Shown here piece after piece: positions 33,300 through 42,117 of a stretch of DNA of 64,000 nt. Where the stretch lies: assembly GCA_963748315.1 (NCBI GenBank), contig CAVVIK010000005.1, forward strand, positions 62,001-126,000. Direction: 5' to 3'. Below the pieces are notes generated by a model. It had not been told where the DNA came from, ran no database searches, and worked only from the letters and a program-made list of their open reading frames with translations. The stretch comes from DASPHG01 sp963748315 (lineage in GTDB: Bacteria > Actinomycetota > Thermoleophilia > Solirubrobacterales > Thermoleophilaceae). Each line of letters begins with the position of its first letter. Positions within the stretch are counted from its first letter, which is position 1. The position numbers were made by a program, and so were the translations under genes.

Positions 33300-34378
33300 C
33301 GGGCATCGAGTTCACGAGCCGCATCCGCGACATCCCGGTCTACCCGGCCGCGGAGACGTACGGGTACGACGGCGAGCTAACGCTGCTCGCCTCGAACGAG
33401 ACGCCGTGGGGGCCGCATGCGGCCGTGCGCGAGGCCGTCGAGGGACAGCTGGCGCATCTCAATCGCTATCCGGACCCGACCGCCGCCAAGCTGCGGCGCC
33501 GGCTCGCGGAGCGCTGCGACCTGCCGCCGGAACGCATCGCGGTCGGCAACGGCTCGTGCGAAATCCTGCTCGCGGCCGCCGAGGCGATGCTGGAGCCCGG
33601 GGCGGAGATCGTCTACGCATGGCCCTCGTTCTCGATGTACCCGCACCTGGCGGCGATGACCGGGGCGCGCGCGATCACGGTGCCGCTCGATGCGGCGGGC
33701 CGCCACGACCTCGACGCGATGGCGCGCGAGGTGACACACGCGACCCGGATCGTGGTGGTCTGCAATCCGAACAACCCGACGGCGACCGCGCTCCCGGTTG
33801 CGGAGATCGACGAGTTCGTAGCGGGGCTGCCCCGGCACGTCGCCGTGATCGTGGACGAGGCCTACGTCGAGTTCTCGCTGATTCAGGATCCGGACGAGTC
33901 GCTCGACCTCGTCCGCCGTCATCCGAACGTCGTCGTGCTGCGGACCTTCTCGAAGGTGTATGGACTCTGCGGGCTGCGCGCCGGCTACGCGCTCGGATCG
34001 TCCGACTTCAAACGCGCGGTCGACGTCGTCCGCCAGCCGTTCTCCGTGAACGCCCTGGCGCAGGCCGCGGCGGCCGAGGCGCTCCAGCACCAGGACGAGG
34101 TCGCCCGCCGCGTCGAGCGCACGGCGATCGAGCGAGTGCACGTGGAGTCCGAGCTCGCCGAACGCGGGCTCGAGACGACGGAGAGCCAGACGAACTTCAC
34201 GTGGGTCTCGCTCGCCGATCGCGACGAGGCCGAGGTCATGCGCGGGCTAGGCGAGCGCGGAGTGATCGTGCGCAGCGGGACGGACCTCGGCGGTCCGGGG
34301 CACCTTCGCGTCACATTCGGGACGCGAGAGGAGAACGACCGTTTCCTCGAAGCGCTCGACCAAACGCTCGCGGGCTGA
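33296..34378 (+). CDS. Class I/II PLP aminotransferase, histidinol-phosphate or aromatic type
   Basis: 360 residues of the HisC family. LLASNETPWGPHAAVREAVE opens the fold, then RYPDPTAAKLRRRLAERC, IAVGNGSCEILLAAAEA, VVCNPNNPTATALP, and the PLP lysine in TFSKVYGLCGLRAGYALG. Sequence alone does not separate HisC from aromatic aminotransferase (Pat). Its place between chorismate mutase and DAHP synthase/prephenate dehydrogenase favours the last step of Phe/Tyr synthesis. GTG start overlapping the repaired aroH stop. Confidence 0.88.
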   Translation: MTGIEFTSRIRDIPVYPAAETYGYDGELTLLASNETPWGPHAAVREAVEGQLAHLNRYPDPTAAKLRRRLAERCDLPPERIAVGNGSCEILLAAAEAMLEPGAEIVYAWPSFSMYPHLAAMTGARAITVPLDAAGRHDLDAMAREVTHATRIVVVCNPNNPTATALPVAEIDEFVAGLPRHVAVIVDEAYVEFSLIQDPDESLDLVRRHPNVVVLRTFSKVYGLCGLRAGYALGSSDFKRAVDVVRQPFSVNALAQAAAAEALQHQDEVARRVERTAIERVHVESELAERGLETTESQTNFTWVSLADRDEAEVMRGLGERGVIVRSGTDLGGPGHLRVTFGTREENDRFLEALDQTLAG

Positions 34379-34390
34379 TACAAAGGGCAC

Positions 34391-34459
34391 ATGGACCGCC
34401 ACGGCACGCATCCCGCTCGCGCAGCGCGTGCCTATCGCTGGTTCAGCCGATTTAGCTAG
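34391..34459 (+). CDS. Aromatic-codon leader peptide upstream of DAHP synthase
   Basis: A 22-codon ORF: ATG 34391 with AAAGGG five bases upstream, stop TAG 34457-34459. It begins MDRHGTHPARAARA and ends YRWFSRFS, so Tyr, Trp and two Phe codons fall in the last eight. It lies 119 bases before the gene for the first enzyme of aromatic synthesis, and its last codons pair with the downstream RNA structure. This is the arrangement of ribosome-mediated attenuation, where stalling at scarce-amino-acid codons changes mRNA folding. Leader peptides before DAHP synthase genes are known in corynebacteria. Seen: ORF, codons, structures. Inferred: regulation. Confidence 0.65.
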   Translation: MDRHGTHPARAARAYRWFSRFS

Positions 34460-34540
34460 GCGTCCGGCCTGCGGCTGCCTGCCGCACGTACTCCTCTCAG
34501 ACCACCGGACGCCGTTTCCGCCCCGCCGTACCTACGTAGG
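34444..34540 (+). promoter_or_regulatory. Candidate attenuator: mutually exclusive hairpins after the leader peptide
   Basis: Outer stem: GGCGTCCGG (34459-34467) with CCGGACGCC (34505-34513), nine perfect pairs starting at the leader stop codon. Inside it, TGCGGC (34470-34475) pairs with GCCGCA (34481-34486). Alternatively, CAGCCG (34444-34449), which lies over the leader's Phe-Ser-Arg codons, pairs perfectly with CGGCTG (34472-34477) and so excludes the inner stem. A ribosome stalled on the Tyr/Trp/Phe codons would cover 34444-34449. A further perfect palindrome CCTACGTAGG is at 34531-34540. The run after the outer stem is only GTTTCC, so Rho-dependent or translational control is as possible as intrinsic termination. 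Confidence 0.55.
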
Positions 34541-34577
34541 ATTTCCAGCGACTTTTCAGAAAGCAGCGTGAAGAACA

Positions 34578-35669
34578 GTGACTAGCCAGATACGGACCCT
34601 GATGGAGGGCCATCCCGATCGGGTTCGGGACCAGCGGATCGAGCAGGTCGTGCCGCTCGAGCCGCCGACCGAGCTCCTGTCGGACCTGCCGCTCCGGCGA
34701 GAGCACGAGGAGACCGTCCTCCGCGGCCGCTCGCAGATCGTCGACGTCCTCCGGCGTGAGGACGACCGCCTGCTCGTCGTGGTCGGGCCGTGCAGCGTCC
34801 ACGACGTCGAGGCCGCGGTCGAGTACGCGAACCGGCTCGCGAGGGTGGCCGCCGAGCTGCGCGACGAGCTGTGCGTCGCGATGCGCGTCTACTTCGAGAA
34901 GCCGCGTACCACCACGGGGTGGAAGGGCATGATCAACGACCCGCATCTCGACGGCTCGGGCGACGTCAACGCCGGACTTCACATGGCGCGCGGTCTGCTG
35001 CTCGAGGTGCTCGCACTCGGGCTCCCTACCGGCAGCGAGTTCCTCGACCCGATCACGCCGCAGTACATCTCGGACGCCGTGACCTGGGCGGCAATCGGGG
35101 CGCGCACCGCCGAGAGCCAGATCCATCGCAACCTCGCGTCGGGGCTGTCGATGCCCGTCGGCTTCAAGAACGGCACCGCCGGTAACGTCGGCATCGCGGT
35201 GGACGCCGTGCGCGCCGCGTCGTCGCCTCATGCTTTTACGGGCGTCACGCTGAACGGGACCCCCGCGATCCTGCACACGCGAGGGAACGAGGACGCGCAC
35301 GTCATCCTGCGGGGCGGGCGCCAGGCGCCGAACTACGACGCGGAGTCGATCGAGACCACGCTCGCCGCGCTGCGCACGGCCGGGTTGCCGGAGCGCATCG
35401 TGGTCGACGCGTCCCATGACAACAGCGGCAAGGACCCCGATCGCCAGCCGGCGGTCGTGGCCGACCTCGCTGCGCAGATCGGCGCCGGCAACGGCGCGAT
35501 CGTCGGCGTGATGCTCGAGTCGTTCCTCACGGCCGGGCGCCAGGACCTCCAGCGGGGCAAGCCGCTCGAGTACGGCCAGTCGATCACGGACGGCTGCATG
35601 GGGTGGGAGACCACGACGCTCGTGCTGGACCAGCTCGCGGGCGCCGTGCGCGCCCGGCGCGGCGGCTGA
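34578..35669 (+). CDS. aroG: 3-deoxy-7-phosphoheptulonate (DAHP) synthase, class I (AroG/AroF type)
   Basis: Condenses phosphoenolpyruvate and erythrose-4-phosphate, the entry step of aromatic synthesis. 363 residues, the length of the E. coli-type enzyme. Motifs: LLVVVGPCSVHDVEAAVEYA, MRVYFEKPRTTTGWKGMIND, the metal/substrate region GARTAESQIHRNLASGLSMP, VGFKNGTAGN and IVVDASHDNSGKDP. GTG start. Which aromatic amino acid inhibits it cannot be told from sequence here. Preceded by a Tyr/Trp/Phe-coding leader peptide with alternative hairpins, so probably attenuated. Confidence 0.94.
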   Translation: MTSQIRTLMEGHPDRVRDQRIEQVVPLEPPTELLSDLPLRREHEETVLRGRSQIVDVLRREDDRLLVVVGPCSVHDVEAAVEYANRLARVAAELRDELCVAMRVYFEKPRTTTGWKGMINDPHLDGSGDVNAGLHMARGLLLEVLALGLPTGSEFLDPITPQYISDAVTWAAIGARTAESQIHRNLASGLSMPVGFKNGTAGNVGIAVDAVRAASSPHAFTGVTLNGTPAILHTRGNEDAHVILRGGRQAPNYDAESIETTLAALRTAGLPERIVVDASHDNSGKDPDRQPAVVADLAAQIGAGNGAIVGVMLESFLTAGRQDLQRGKPLEYGQSITDGCMGWETTTLVLDQLAGAVRARRGG

Positions 35670-35688
35670 GGCGCCGGGCCGGCCGCTC

Positions 35689-36765
35689 GTGCGCATCGCG
35701 GTCCTCGGAGTTGGCCTGATCGGAGGGTCGATCGGGCTCGCCGCCAAGGAGTGGCTCGAGGACGCGGATGTCGTCGGGTTCGGCCGCCGCATGGAGCGCC
35801 TCGATCGCGCCCGCGAGTTGGGTGCGATCGACCGCGCGACCACCGACATCGCGGAAGCGCTCGACGGCGCCGAGGCGTGCTTCGCGTGCGGCCCGGTCGG
35901 TGTCCTGCCCGAGCTCGTCGAGCGCGCGCTCGCGGCGGCACCGGATGACTGCGTCGTCACCGATGTCGGCTCGACCAAGCGCAGGATCGTCGAGTCGATC
36001 ACCGACCAGCGTTTCGTCGCCGGGCACCCGATCGCCGGCGCGGAGACCGCGGGTGTCGAGCACGCGCGCGCGGACCTGTTCCAGGGCGCGACGTGGTACC
36101 TGACCCCGGGCGAACGATCGTCCGGGCTGTTGTACGAGCGCTTGCATCGCTTCGTCGTCGCGATCGGCGCGCGGCCGCTCGCGATCGACGCCGAGACGCA
36201 CGACCGGTTGCTCGCGACGGTGAGCCACCTGCCGCACGTGATCGCGAACGTGCTCGTCTCCCAGGCGGCGCGCGCGCTCGACGAGCAGGGCGAGGCGCTG
36301 CCGCGCGTCGGGCCGAGCTTTCGCGACGCGACACGCGTCGCCGGCGCGAACACAGAGATCTGGACCGACATCTACCTCTCGAACGCCGAGGCGATCGCCG
36401 CCGAGGTCGACGAGACCGTGCGCCGGCTCCAGAACGTGGGGGAGACGTTGCGCGCCGGCGACGGGTCCGCGCTCGCCGACTGGAACGAAGGCGCACGCGA
36501 GGACCGCCGGCGGCTGCTCGAGGCCGACCTGGCCGGCGGTCCCGTGCACGAGCTCCGAATTCCCGTTCCGAATCGCCCGGGTATCGTGGCCGAGCTTGCG
36601 CTCGCGCTCGGGCGCGCGGGTGTGAACATCGTCGACATGGCACTCGCACCGGCTCCGGACATGCGCTCGGGGGCGATCACACTCTGGATCGCCGGCGACG
36701 AGGCGGCCGCGCGGGCGAGGGAAGTCGTCGACGGGCTCGACTTCGGCGACCGGTCCGAGTCGTGA
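35689..36765 (+). CDS. tyrA: Prephenate dehydrogenase with C-terminal ACT domain
   Basis: Oxidative decarboxylation of prephenate to 4-hydroxyphenylpyruvate in tyrosine synthesis. 358 residues. The NAD loop is AVLGVGLIGGSIGLAAKEW, then VTDVGSTKRRIVESI, AGHPIAGAETAGVEHA and the catalytic His region LATVSHLPHVIANVL. From about residue 285 an ACT domain (HELRIPVPNRPGIVAELALA) suggests feedback binding of an amino acid, probably tyrosine. GTG start 19 bases after aroG; stop overlaps the aroA GTG (GTGA). Confidence 0.93.
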   Translation: MRIAVLGVGLIGGSIGLAAKEWLEDADVVGFGRRMERLDRARELGAIDRATTDIAEALDGAEACFACGPVGVLPELVERALAAAPDDCVVTDVGSTKRRIVESITDQRFVAGHPIAGAETAGVEHARADLFQGATWYLTPGERSSGLLYERLHRFVVAIGARPLAIDAETHDRLLATVSHLPHVIANVLVSQAARALDEQGEALPRVGPSFRDATRVAGANTEIWTDIYLSNAEAIAAEVDETVRRLQNVGETLRAGDGSALADWNEGAREDRRRLLEADLAGGPVHELRIPVPNRPGIVAELALALGRAGVNIVDMALAPAPDMRSGAITLWIAGDEAAARAREVVDGLDFGDRSES

Positions 36766-38066
36766 ATCGCCGTTTCGACCCTTCCGGCCCGCTGCGCGGG
36801 AGCATCACGCCGCCCGCCGACAAGTCGATCTCCCACCGCGCCGCGCTGTTCGGCGCGATGACCGACGAGCCGGTCACGATCAGGAACTACCTCTACGCCG
36901 AGGACACGCTCTCCACGCTGACGGCGCTGCGCGTGCTCGGCGCGGGCGTCGACATGCGCGAGGGCGAGCTCGTCCTGCGCGGCGTAGGCCTGCGCGGCGC
37001 GCTCGAGGCGACCGGCGGGACGCTCGACGTCGGGAACTCCGGGACGCTGCTGCGGCTGCTGCCGGGCTGGCTGGCCGGACACGCGGGCGGCGTGTGGACG
37101 CTCGACGGCGACGAGTCGATCCGCAAGCGCCCGGTGGACCGCGTCGTGGAGCCGCTCGCGCGAATGGGCGCCGCGGTCGAGGCGCGCGACGGGCGGCTTC
37201 CGCCGCTCAAGATCGGCGGCGGTCGGCTGACCGGGATCGAGTACGAGCTGCCGGTCGCGAGCGCACAGGTGAAGTCGTGCGTGCTGATTGCCGGCCTGCT
37301 CGCAGAGGGTGAGACGTGCGTGCGCGAGCCGCATCCGAGCCGTGATCACACGGAGCGGATGCTGCTCGGCGCGCAGGCGCGCCTCACGCGCCGGGACGAC
37401 GGCCATCGTCTGCATCTCTCACCTCGACGAGCTCGAGCTGGGCGAGGTCACGGTGCCCGGCGACCCGTCGTCGGCCGCGTTCTGGGTCGCCGCGGCCACC
37501 CTGATCCCGGACTCGCGCATCGTCGTTGACTCGCGTCGGCCTCAACTGGACGCGGGCGGGCTTCTTCCGCATCGCGGAGCGGATGGGTGCGGTCATCGTC
37601 GGCGACCTGGAGGAGCCCGGGACCTTCGTCGCCGAGGAGCCCGTCGGAGACCTCGACGTGGCGTCGGCGCCGCTCGAGGGCACCGAGGTGACCGCGGACG
37701 AGGTCCCGATCGCGATCGACGAGATCCCGCTGGTCGCATTGCTCGGCGCGTTCGCCGAGGGCGAGACGGTCGTTCGCGGCGCGGGCGAGCTGCGCGTGAA
37801 GGAGAGCGACCGGATCATGGGCGTCGTCGAGGGGCTGGGCGGGCTGGGCGCCGACATCGAGGCGACGAGCGACGGCTTCGCGGTGCGCGGCACGGGCGGC
37901 CTGCGCGGCGGCACGATCGACTCGCGCGGCGACCACCGGCTCGCGATGCTCGGCGCAGTCGCAGGGCTCGCCTCGAAGGAGGGCGTGGAGGTCGATGGGC
38001 TTCGAAGCGGTGTCGGTGTCGTACCCCGGCTTCGAGGCGGACCTCGAGCGCCTATTGGCTGGGTAG
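36762..38066 (+). CDS. aroA: 3-phosphoshikimate 1-carboxyvinyltransferase (EPSP synthase), three frameshifts as sequenced
   Basis: Makes EPSP from shikimate-3-phosphate and PEP. GTG start overlapping tyrA. Frame 1 has GSITPPADKSISHRAALFGA, LDVGNSGTLLRLLPGWLAGH and YELPVASAQVKSCVLIAGLL. An extra base near 37400 (GGCCATC, expected GGCATC) moves to ELELGEVTVPGDPSSAAFWV; another near 37532 to VGLNWTRAGFFRIAERMGAV and AGELRVKESDRIMGVVEGLG; a third near 37998 (GGGCTTC, expected GGCTTC) to GFEAVSVSYPGFEADLERLL and the TAG at 38064. All three are +1 and sum to a multiple of three. All catalytic motifs are intact, so sequence error is the likely cause. Confidence 0.88.
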
Positions 38067-38103
38067 GGGGCGATTCGGGCAGCAACGCTCACTTTGCTGG
38101 CCA

Positions 38104-38991
38104 GTGGCCGCACAAGCGAGCACTGTGGAGCGGATCTTGGCCCGGCTGGCGAGTCGGGCGCACGGGATCGTTACGAGACGCGAGCTGCTCGACGCCGGTG
38201 TGACGCGTGACGAAATCCAGCAGCGGCTCGCGAACGGCTCGTTGCTTCCGCAGTACAGGGGCGTGTACCGCGTCGGCCACACCGCGCCGAGTCCCGAAGC
38301 GCGATATCTGGCGGCGGTGCGCGCGTGTGGTGATGGCGCGGCGCTGAGCGGCAAAGCGGCCGCCTTCCTCTACGAGCTCATCCGTGGGACCCCGCCCCGA
38401 CCTGAGGTCACGACACGGAGCCAAAAGCGCGTCCCGGGCGTGAGGACCCGGCGCTCGAACACGCTCGAGATGGCCACGTACCGCGGTATACCCGTCACGA
38501 CGGTGGCCAGGACTGTGGTTGAACTTGCCGCAACGCTCCCCCTCGACGACCTCGCCCGCGCCTGCCACGAGGCCGGGGTCAAGTACCGAACAACGCCCGC
38601 CCAGGTGGACGCGGTCCTCGCCCGACGCCCGAACACGAAGGGCGCAGCAAACCTGCGCAGAATTCTCCACGGCGACGAGCGCGTCAGCCTCAGCAAGCTC
38701 GAGCGACGCTTCCTCGATCTCCTAGGTGCCGAAGGCCTCGCCTTGCCCGAGACCAATCGCGTCGTGGATGGCCGCAGGGTCGACTGCCGCTGGCCCGAGC
38801 ACCGGCTGACGGTCGAGCTCGACGGCTATCGCTACCACCACACCCGGCACGCTTGGGAGCAGGACCGCCAGCGCGAGCGCGAGGCCCGGGCGCGCGGCGA
38901 CGACTTCCGCCGCTACACCTACGGCGACGTGTTCGAGTCGCCCGATGCGATGCTCGCCGAGCTTCGGGCCGTAATCTCGCCGCCATGGTGA
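38104..38991 (+). CDS. AbiEi-antitoxin-like N-terminal domain plus DUF559 nuclease-like domain protein
   Basis: 295 residues from GTG 38104 (GTG 38125 also possible). The N-terminal 60 residues, RLASRAHGIVTRRELLDAGV then LLPQYRGVYRVGH, are the winged-helix domain of the type IV AbiEi antitoxin family. The C-terminal part, VDGRRVDCRWPEHRLTVELD followed by GYRYHHTRHAWEQDRQRERE, is a DUF559/Vsr-like fold with the D-x(n)-E-x-D pattern of PD-(D/E)XK nucleases. Such fusions are abundant in actinobacteria and their function is unproven. No toxin partner is adjacent. It interrupts an otherwise biosynthetic order and overlaps the cmk start by seven bases. Confidence 0.82.
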   Translation: MAAQASTVERILARLASRAHGIVTRRELLDAGVTRDEIQQRLANGSLLPQYRGVYRVGHTAPSPEARYLAAVRACGDGAALSGKAAAFLYELIRGTPPRPEVTTRSQKRVPGVRTRRSNTLEMATYRGIPVTTVARTVVELAATLPLDDLARACHEAGVKYRTTPAQVDAVLARRPNTKGAANLRRILHGDERVSLSKLERRFLDLLGAEGLALPETNRVVDGRRVDCRWPEHRLTVELDGYRYHHTRHAWEQDRQREREARARGDDFRRYTYGDVFESPDAMLAELRAVISPPW

Positions 38992-39569
38992 TTGCGATCG
39001 ACGGCCCCGCGGGGGCCGGCAAGAGCACGGTGGCGCGTGCCGTGGCAAAGGAACTCGGTTTTACGTACCTGGACTCAGGCGCTATGTACCGGGCGGTCGC
39101 ACTGTCTCTCCTACGTGACCCTGACGGCGACGCGGCTGAGCGCGCGAGCGAGGTGAGCATCGACTTCGACGACCCCGCGATCCGTGCGCCGGAGGTCTCG
39201 GAGGCGGCCTCGAAGGTCGCTCAGGATCCGGCCGTGCGTGCCGCGCTCGTCGAGCGGCAGAGGGAGTTCCTCGCGGACGGCGACTGGGTCGCCGAGGGGC
39301 GCGACATCGGGACGGTCGTCGCTCCCGGCGCCGACCTCAAGGTCTTCCTCACCGCGGACCCCGAGGAGCGCGCACGCCGCCGCGCCACCGAGTTGGGCGC
39401 CGACGTCGACGTCGTGCTGCGCGACCAGGCGCTGCGCGACGAGCAGGATCGCTCGCGCGAGCACTCGCCGCTCGAGCCCGCGGCGGATTCGGTCGAGGTC
39501 GACACGACGGGCCTGACCATCGACGAGGTCGTCGCCCGGATCGGCGAGCTCGCGCACGAGCGCAGATGA
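38985..39569 (+). CDS. cmk: Cytidylate kinase (short form)
   Basis: Phosphorylates CMP/dCMP. 194 residues, about 30 below the common length. The P-loop is IAIDGPAGAGKSTVARAVAK, followed by LGFTYLDSGAMYRAVALSLL and the conserved WVAEGRDIGTVVAPGADLKV. The shortening lies in the CMP-binding region after FDDP. ATG at 38985 starts at the conserved N-terminus and overlaps the preceding gene by seven bases; the stop overlaps der (ATGA), the common cmk-der order. Confidence 0.94.
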   Translation: MVIAIDGPAGAGKSTVARAVAKELGFTYLDSGAMYRAVALSLLRDPDGDAAERASEVSIDFDDPAIRAPEVSEAASKVAQDPAVRAALVERQREFLADGDWVAEGRDIGTVVAPGADLKVFLTADPEERARRRATELGADVDVVLRDQALRDEQDRSREHSPLEPAADSVEVDTTGLTIDEVVARIGELAHERR

Positions 39570-40861
39570 GCCTGCCGAAGGTCGCGGTCGTCGGCTATCC
39601 CAACGTCGGCAAGTCGACGCTCGTGAACCGCCTCAGCGGGACGCGCGAGACGGTCGTGCACGAGCAGTCGGGCGTGACGCGCGACCGCAAGGAGGTCGAG
39701 GCGGAGTGGAACGGGCGCCGCTTCCTGCTGGTGGACACGGGCGGGGTCGACCTATCCGAGCGCGACAGCCTCGCGCGCGCGGTCCAGCTGCAGGCGCGTC
39801 AGGCACTCGGCGAGGCCGACGTGGCCGTGCTGGTCGTCGACTCACGTACGGGCATGCGTCCGGGCGACGCGGAGCTGGCCGCCGACCTGCGCCGGTCAGA
39901 GGTGCCGGTCGTCGTCGCGGCGAACAAGATCGACGACGTCCGCCAGGAGGCGGACGCGGCCGAGTTCTATTCGCTCGGCTTGGGCGACCCGGTTCCGGTG
40001 TCCGCGGCGCAGGGGCTCGGCACCGGCGACCTGCTCGACCTTGTGACTGCGCTGCTCGGCGACGCCGCGGCACCCGCCGCCGACGACGAGCCGCCGCGGC
40101 TCGCCGTGATCGGCCGGCCGAACGTCGGCAAGTCGTCGCTCGTGAACCGGATCCTCGGCGAGGAGCGGGTGATCGTCGCCGACGAGGCCGGCACGACGCG
40201 CGATGCCATCGACACGCGCGTCGAGGTGGAAGGGACGCCGCTCGTGCTGGTGGACACCGCGGGTCTTCGCCGCCGCGGGAAGGTCGCGGGAACGGTGGAC
40301 TGGTACGCCCAGCTTCGCTCGGAGCGCGCCGCGGAGCGCGCCGATGTCGCGCTCGTCGTCTGCGACGCGTCCGAGGGCGTCACCGCGGACGACCTGCGAG
40401 TCGCGGAGCTCGCGATGAAGAAGGGCTGCGCGACCGTGCTCGTCCTGAACAAGTGGGACATAGAGGACGTCGATCTCGAATTCACGCGCGCGCGTGTGGC
40501 GCAGAAGCTGCGCCTGAGGCCGAGGGTGATGACCGCGTCGGCGAAGACGGGCCGCGGCATCAAGCGCTTGCTGGACGAGGCCATCGCGCTGTCCGAGCGC
40601 GTAACCGAGCGGGTCCCGACGGCCGAGCTCAACCGCTTCCTCGCGGACCTCCAGGCCACCCGCGATCCGCCGGCCGTGCGCGGCAAGCGGCTGCGCCTCT
40701 ACTACATGACGCAGTACGAGGAGCGCCCGCCGCGGTTCGCGGTCCAGGTCAACGATCGCTCGCTGGTGACGCGCTCGTACGCCTTTTTCCTGGAGAATCG
40801 TCTGCGGGGGCGCTACGGGCTCGAGGGGGTCCCGCTGGTGATCGACTACAAAACGTCTTGA
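39566..40861 (+). CDS. der: GTPase Der (EngA), ribosome biogenesis
   Basis: Double GTPase needed for 50S assembly. 431 residues. The first G domain has GYPNVGKSTLVNRLSG and DTGGVDL, the second GRPNVGKSSLVNRILGEE and DTAGLRRRGKV with VLNKWD; the C-terminal KH-like domain ends in RGRYGLEGVPLVIDYK. ATG overlapping the cmk stop; its TGA overlaps the TTG start of the next gene. Confidence 0.96.
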   Translation: MSLPKVAVVGYPNVGKSTLVNRLSGTRETVVHEQSGVTRDRKEVEAEWNGRRFLLVDTGGVDLSERDSLARAVQLQARQALGEADVAVLVVDSRTGMRPGDAELAADLRRSEVPVVVAANKIDDVRQEADAAEFYSLGLGDPVPVSAAQGLGTGDLLDLVTALLGDAAAPAADDEPPRLAVIGRPNVGKSSLVNRILGEERVIVADEAGTTRDAIDTRVEVEGTPLVLVDTAGLRRRGKVAGTVDWYAQLRSERAAERADVALVVCDASEGVTADDLRVAELAMKKGCATVLVLNKWDIEDVDLEFTRARVAQKLRLRPRVMTASAKTGRGIKRLLDEAIALSERVTERVPTAELNRFLADLQATRDPPAVRGKRLRLYYMTQYEERPPRFAVQVNDRSLVTRSYAFFLENRLRGRYGLEGVPLVIDYKTS

Positions 40862-42117
40862 GGCCGCCCGTAGCACTGCTGGCGCTCGCGGCCGCCGTCG
40901 CGCTCGCCGGGTGCGGCGAGGGGTCGACCGACGACGGCGTCGTCGGCTCGGTCCCCGCGGACGCGCGCGCCTATCTGCACCTCGACCGCGGCTCCGAGGA
41001 CTGGAACGACGCGGTCGAGTCCCTCGGGCGGCTGCCCGCGGTCGAGGCGCTCGTGCGCGATCTGCTCTCCCGTCAGGTCGAGGTTCCGGGCGATGGGCAG
41101 GCGGGTGTTGTGCTGCTACCGGGGCGCGACAAGCCACATGTCCTCACGCCGGACGACCCGCCGGCCGAGAGCAGCCTCGCGGTGACGCCCGACTACGAGG
41201 AGATGCTTTCCGGCCTCCCATCGCAGCGGCTGGCGACCCTGTACCTGGCGCGCCCTGCCAGCGGCTTTCTCCGGTCGATCGATCCCACCGTGGTGTCGGC
41301 AGCCGCGGCGGCCGATATCGACGGCGACACGATGAAGATCCGCGCGCACGTGCGGCACGAGGGCGAGCCGGGCCGCTGCGCGGCACTCGCCGGCGACGAC
41401 CTCGTCGAGATCGCCGACCCCGAGGCCGCCTTCTACCTAGAAGTCCCGTCGATCAGCTGCGCGCTGCGAGCGCTGGCCGGCCGCTCCAAGGGAGTCGCCG
41501 ACACGCTGCGGCGCTTCGGTCGGGCGGCGGAGAGCAAGGGCGGAGTCTCGCTGGCGAAAGACGTGATGCCGCTCCTCGATCACCGCGGGGCGCTGATCGC
41601 AACGCCCGGTGAGGCCGCGCCGGTGCTGACCCTCGTCGTCGACGACGTGGACGAGAAGCATGCCCTCGACGTGCTCGCACGGATGCAGCCCGCGCTGATC
41701 CGTCTGCTCGGGGGTCGGGAGCTCGGCTCGGCGCCGACGTTCGGCGCGGCCGAGGTCGAGGGTGTCACCGCCGCCACGGCCAATCTGGCACCCGGACTCG
41801 AGCTCAGTTACGCCGCGTGGGACGGACGCCTGGTCGTGTCCACGGCGCTCGCCGGAATCGCCGCCGCCAGGAAAGCCAAGGGGTTGTCCGAGAACGACGG
41901 GTTCGAGGACGTTCTCGGGGACCGTCCTGACGCGCTCTCGGCGCTACTCTTCCTCGACCTAAACCAGCTTCTCACGCTCGGGGAGCAGGCAGGTCTGGCA
42001 GAGGATCCTCGTTACCTGACCCTCCGCGACGACCTGCAGAAGCTCCGCGCGGCAGGCGCGGTGCTCTCGCGTGAGGGGGAATTCACTACAGCGGAGCTGA
42101 CCTTCCAAATTCCATGA
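40858..42117 (+). CDS. DUF3352-type lipoprotein
   Basis: 419 residues from TTG 40858, which overlaps the der stop (TTGA). Residues 1-19 form a lipoprotein signal (PPVALLALAAAVALAGC, lipobox LAGC). The mature region VVGSVPADARAYLHLDRGSE, then DWNDAVESLGRLPAVEAL, is the pattern of the DUF3352 family, exported proteins of unknown function that often describe two repeated halves; the second half here includes GLELSYAAWDGRLVVSTALA. The function is unknown. Stop overlaps metK (ATGA). Confidence 0.82.
   Translation: MRPPVALLALAAAVALAGCGEGSTDDGVVGSVPADARAYLHLDRGSEDWNDAVESLGRLPAVEALVRDLLSRQVEVPGDGQAGVVLLPGRDKPHVLTPDDPPAESSLAVTPDYEEMLSGLPSQRLATLYLARPASGFLRSIDPTVVSAAAAADIDGDTMKIRAHVRHEGEPGRCAALAGDDLVEIADPEAAFYLEVPSISCALRALAGRSKGVADTLRRFGRAAESKGGVSLAKDVMPLLDHRGALIATPGEAAPVLTLVVDDVDEKHALDVLARMQPALIRLLGGRELGSAPTFGAAEVEGVTAATANLAPGLELSYAAWDGRLVVSTALAGIAAARKAKGLSENDGFEDVLGDRPDALSALLFLDLNQLLTLGEQAGLAEDPRYLTLRDDLQKLRAAGAVLSREGEFTTAELTFQIP

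Noticed and set aside
36762..38066. Programmed ribosomal frameshifting in aroA
   Set aside because: Three separate +1 sites without slippery heptamers or shared structure, in a gene never known to use it; sequence error is simpler.
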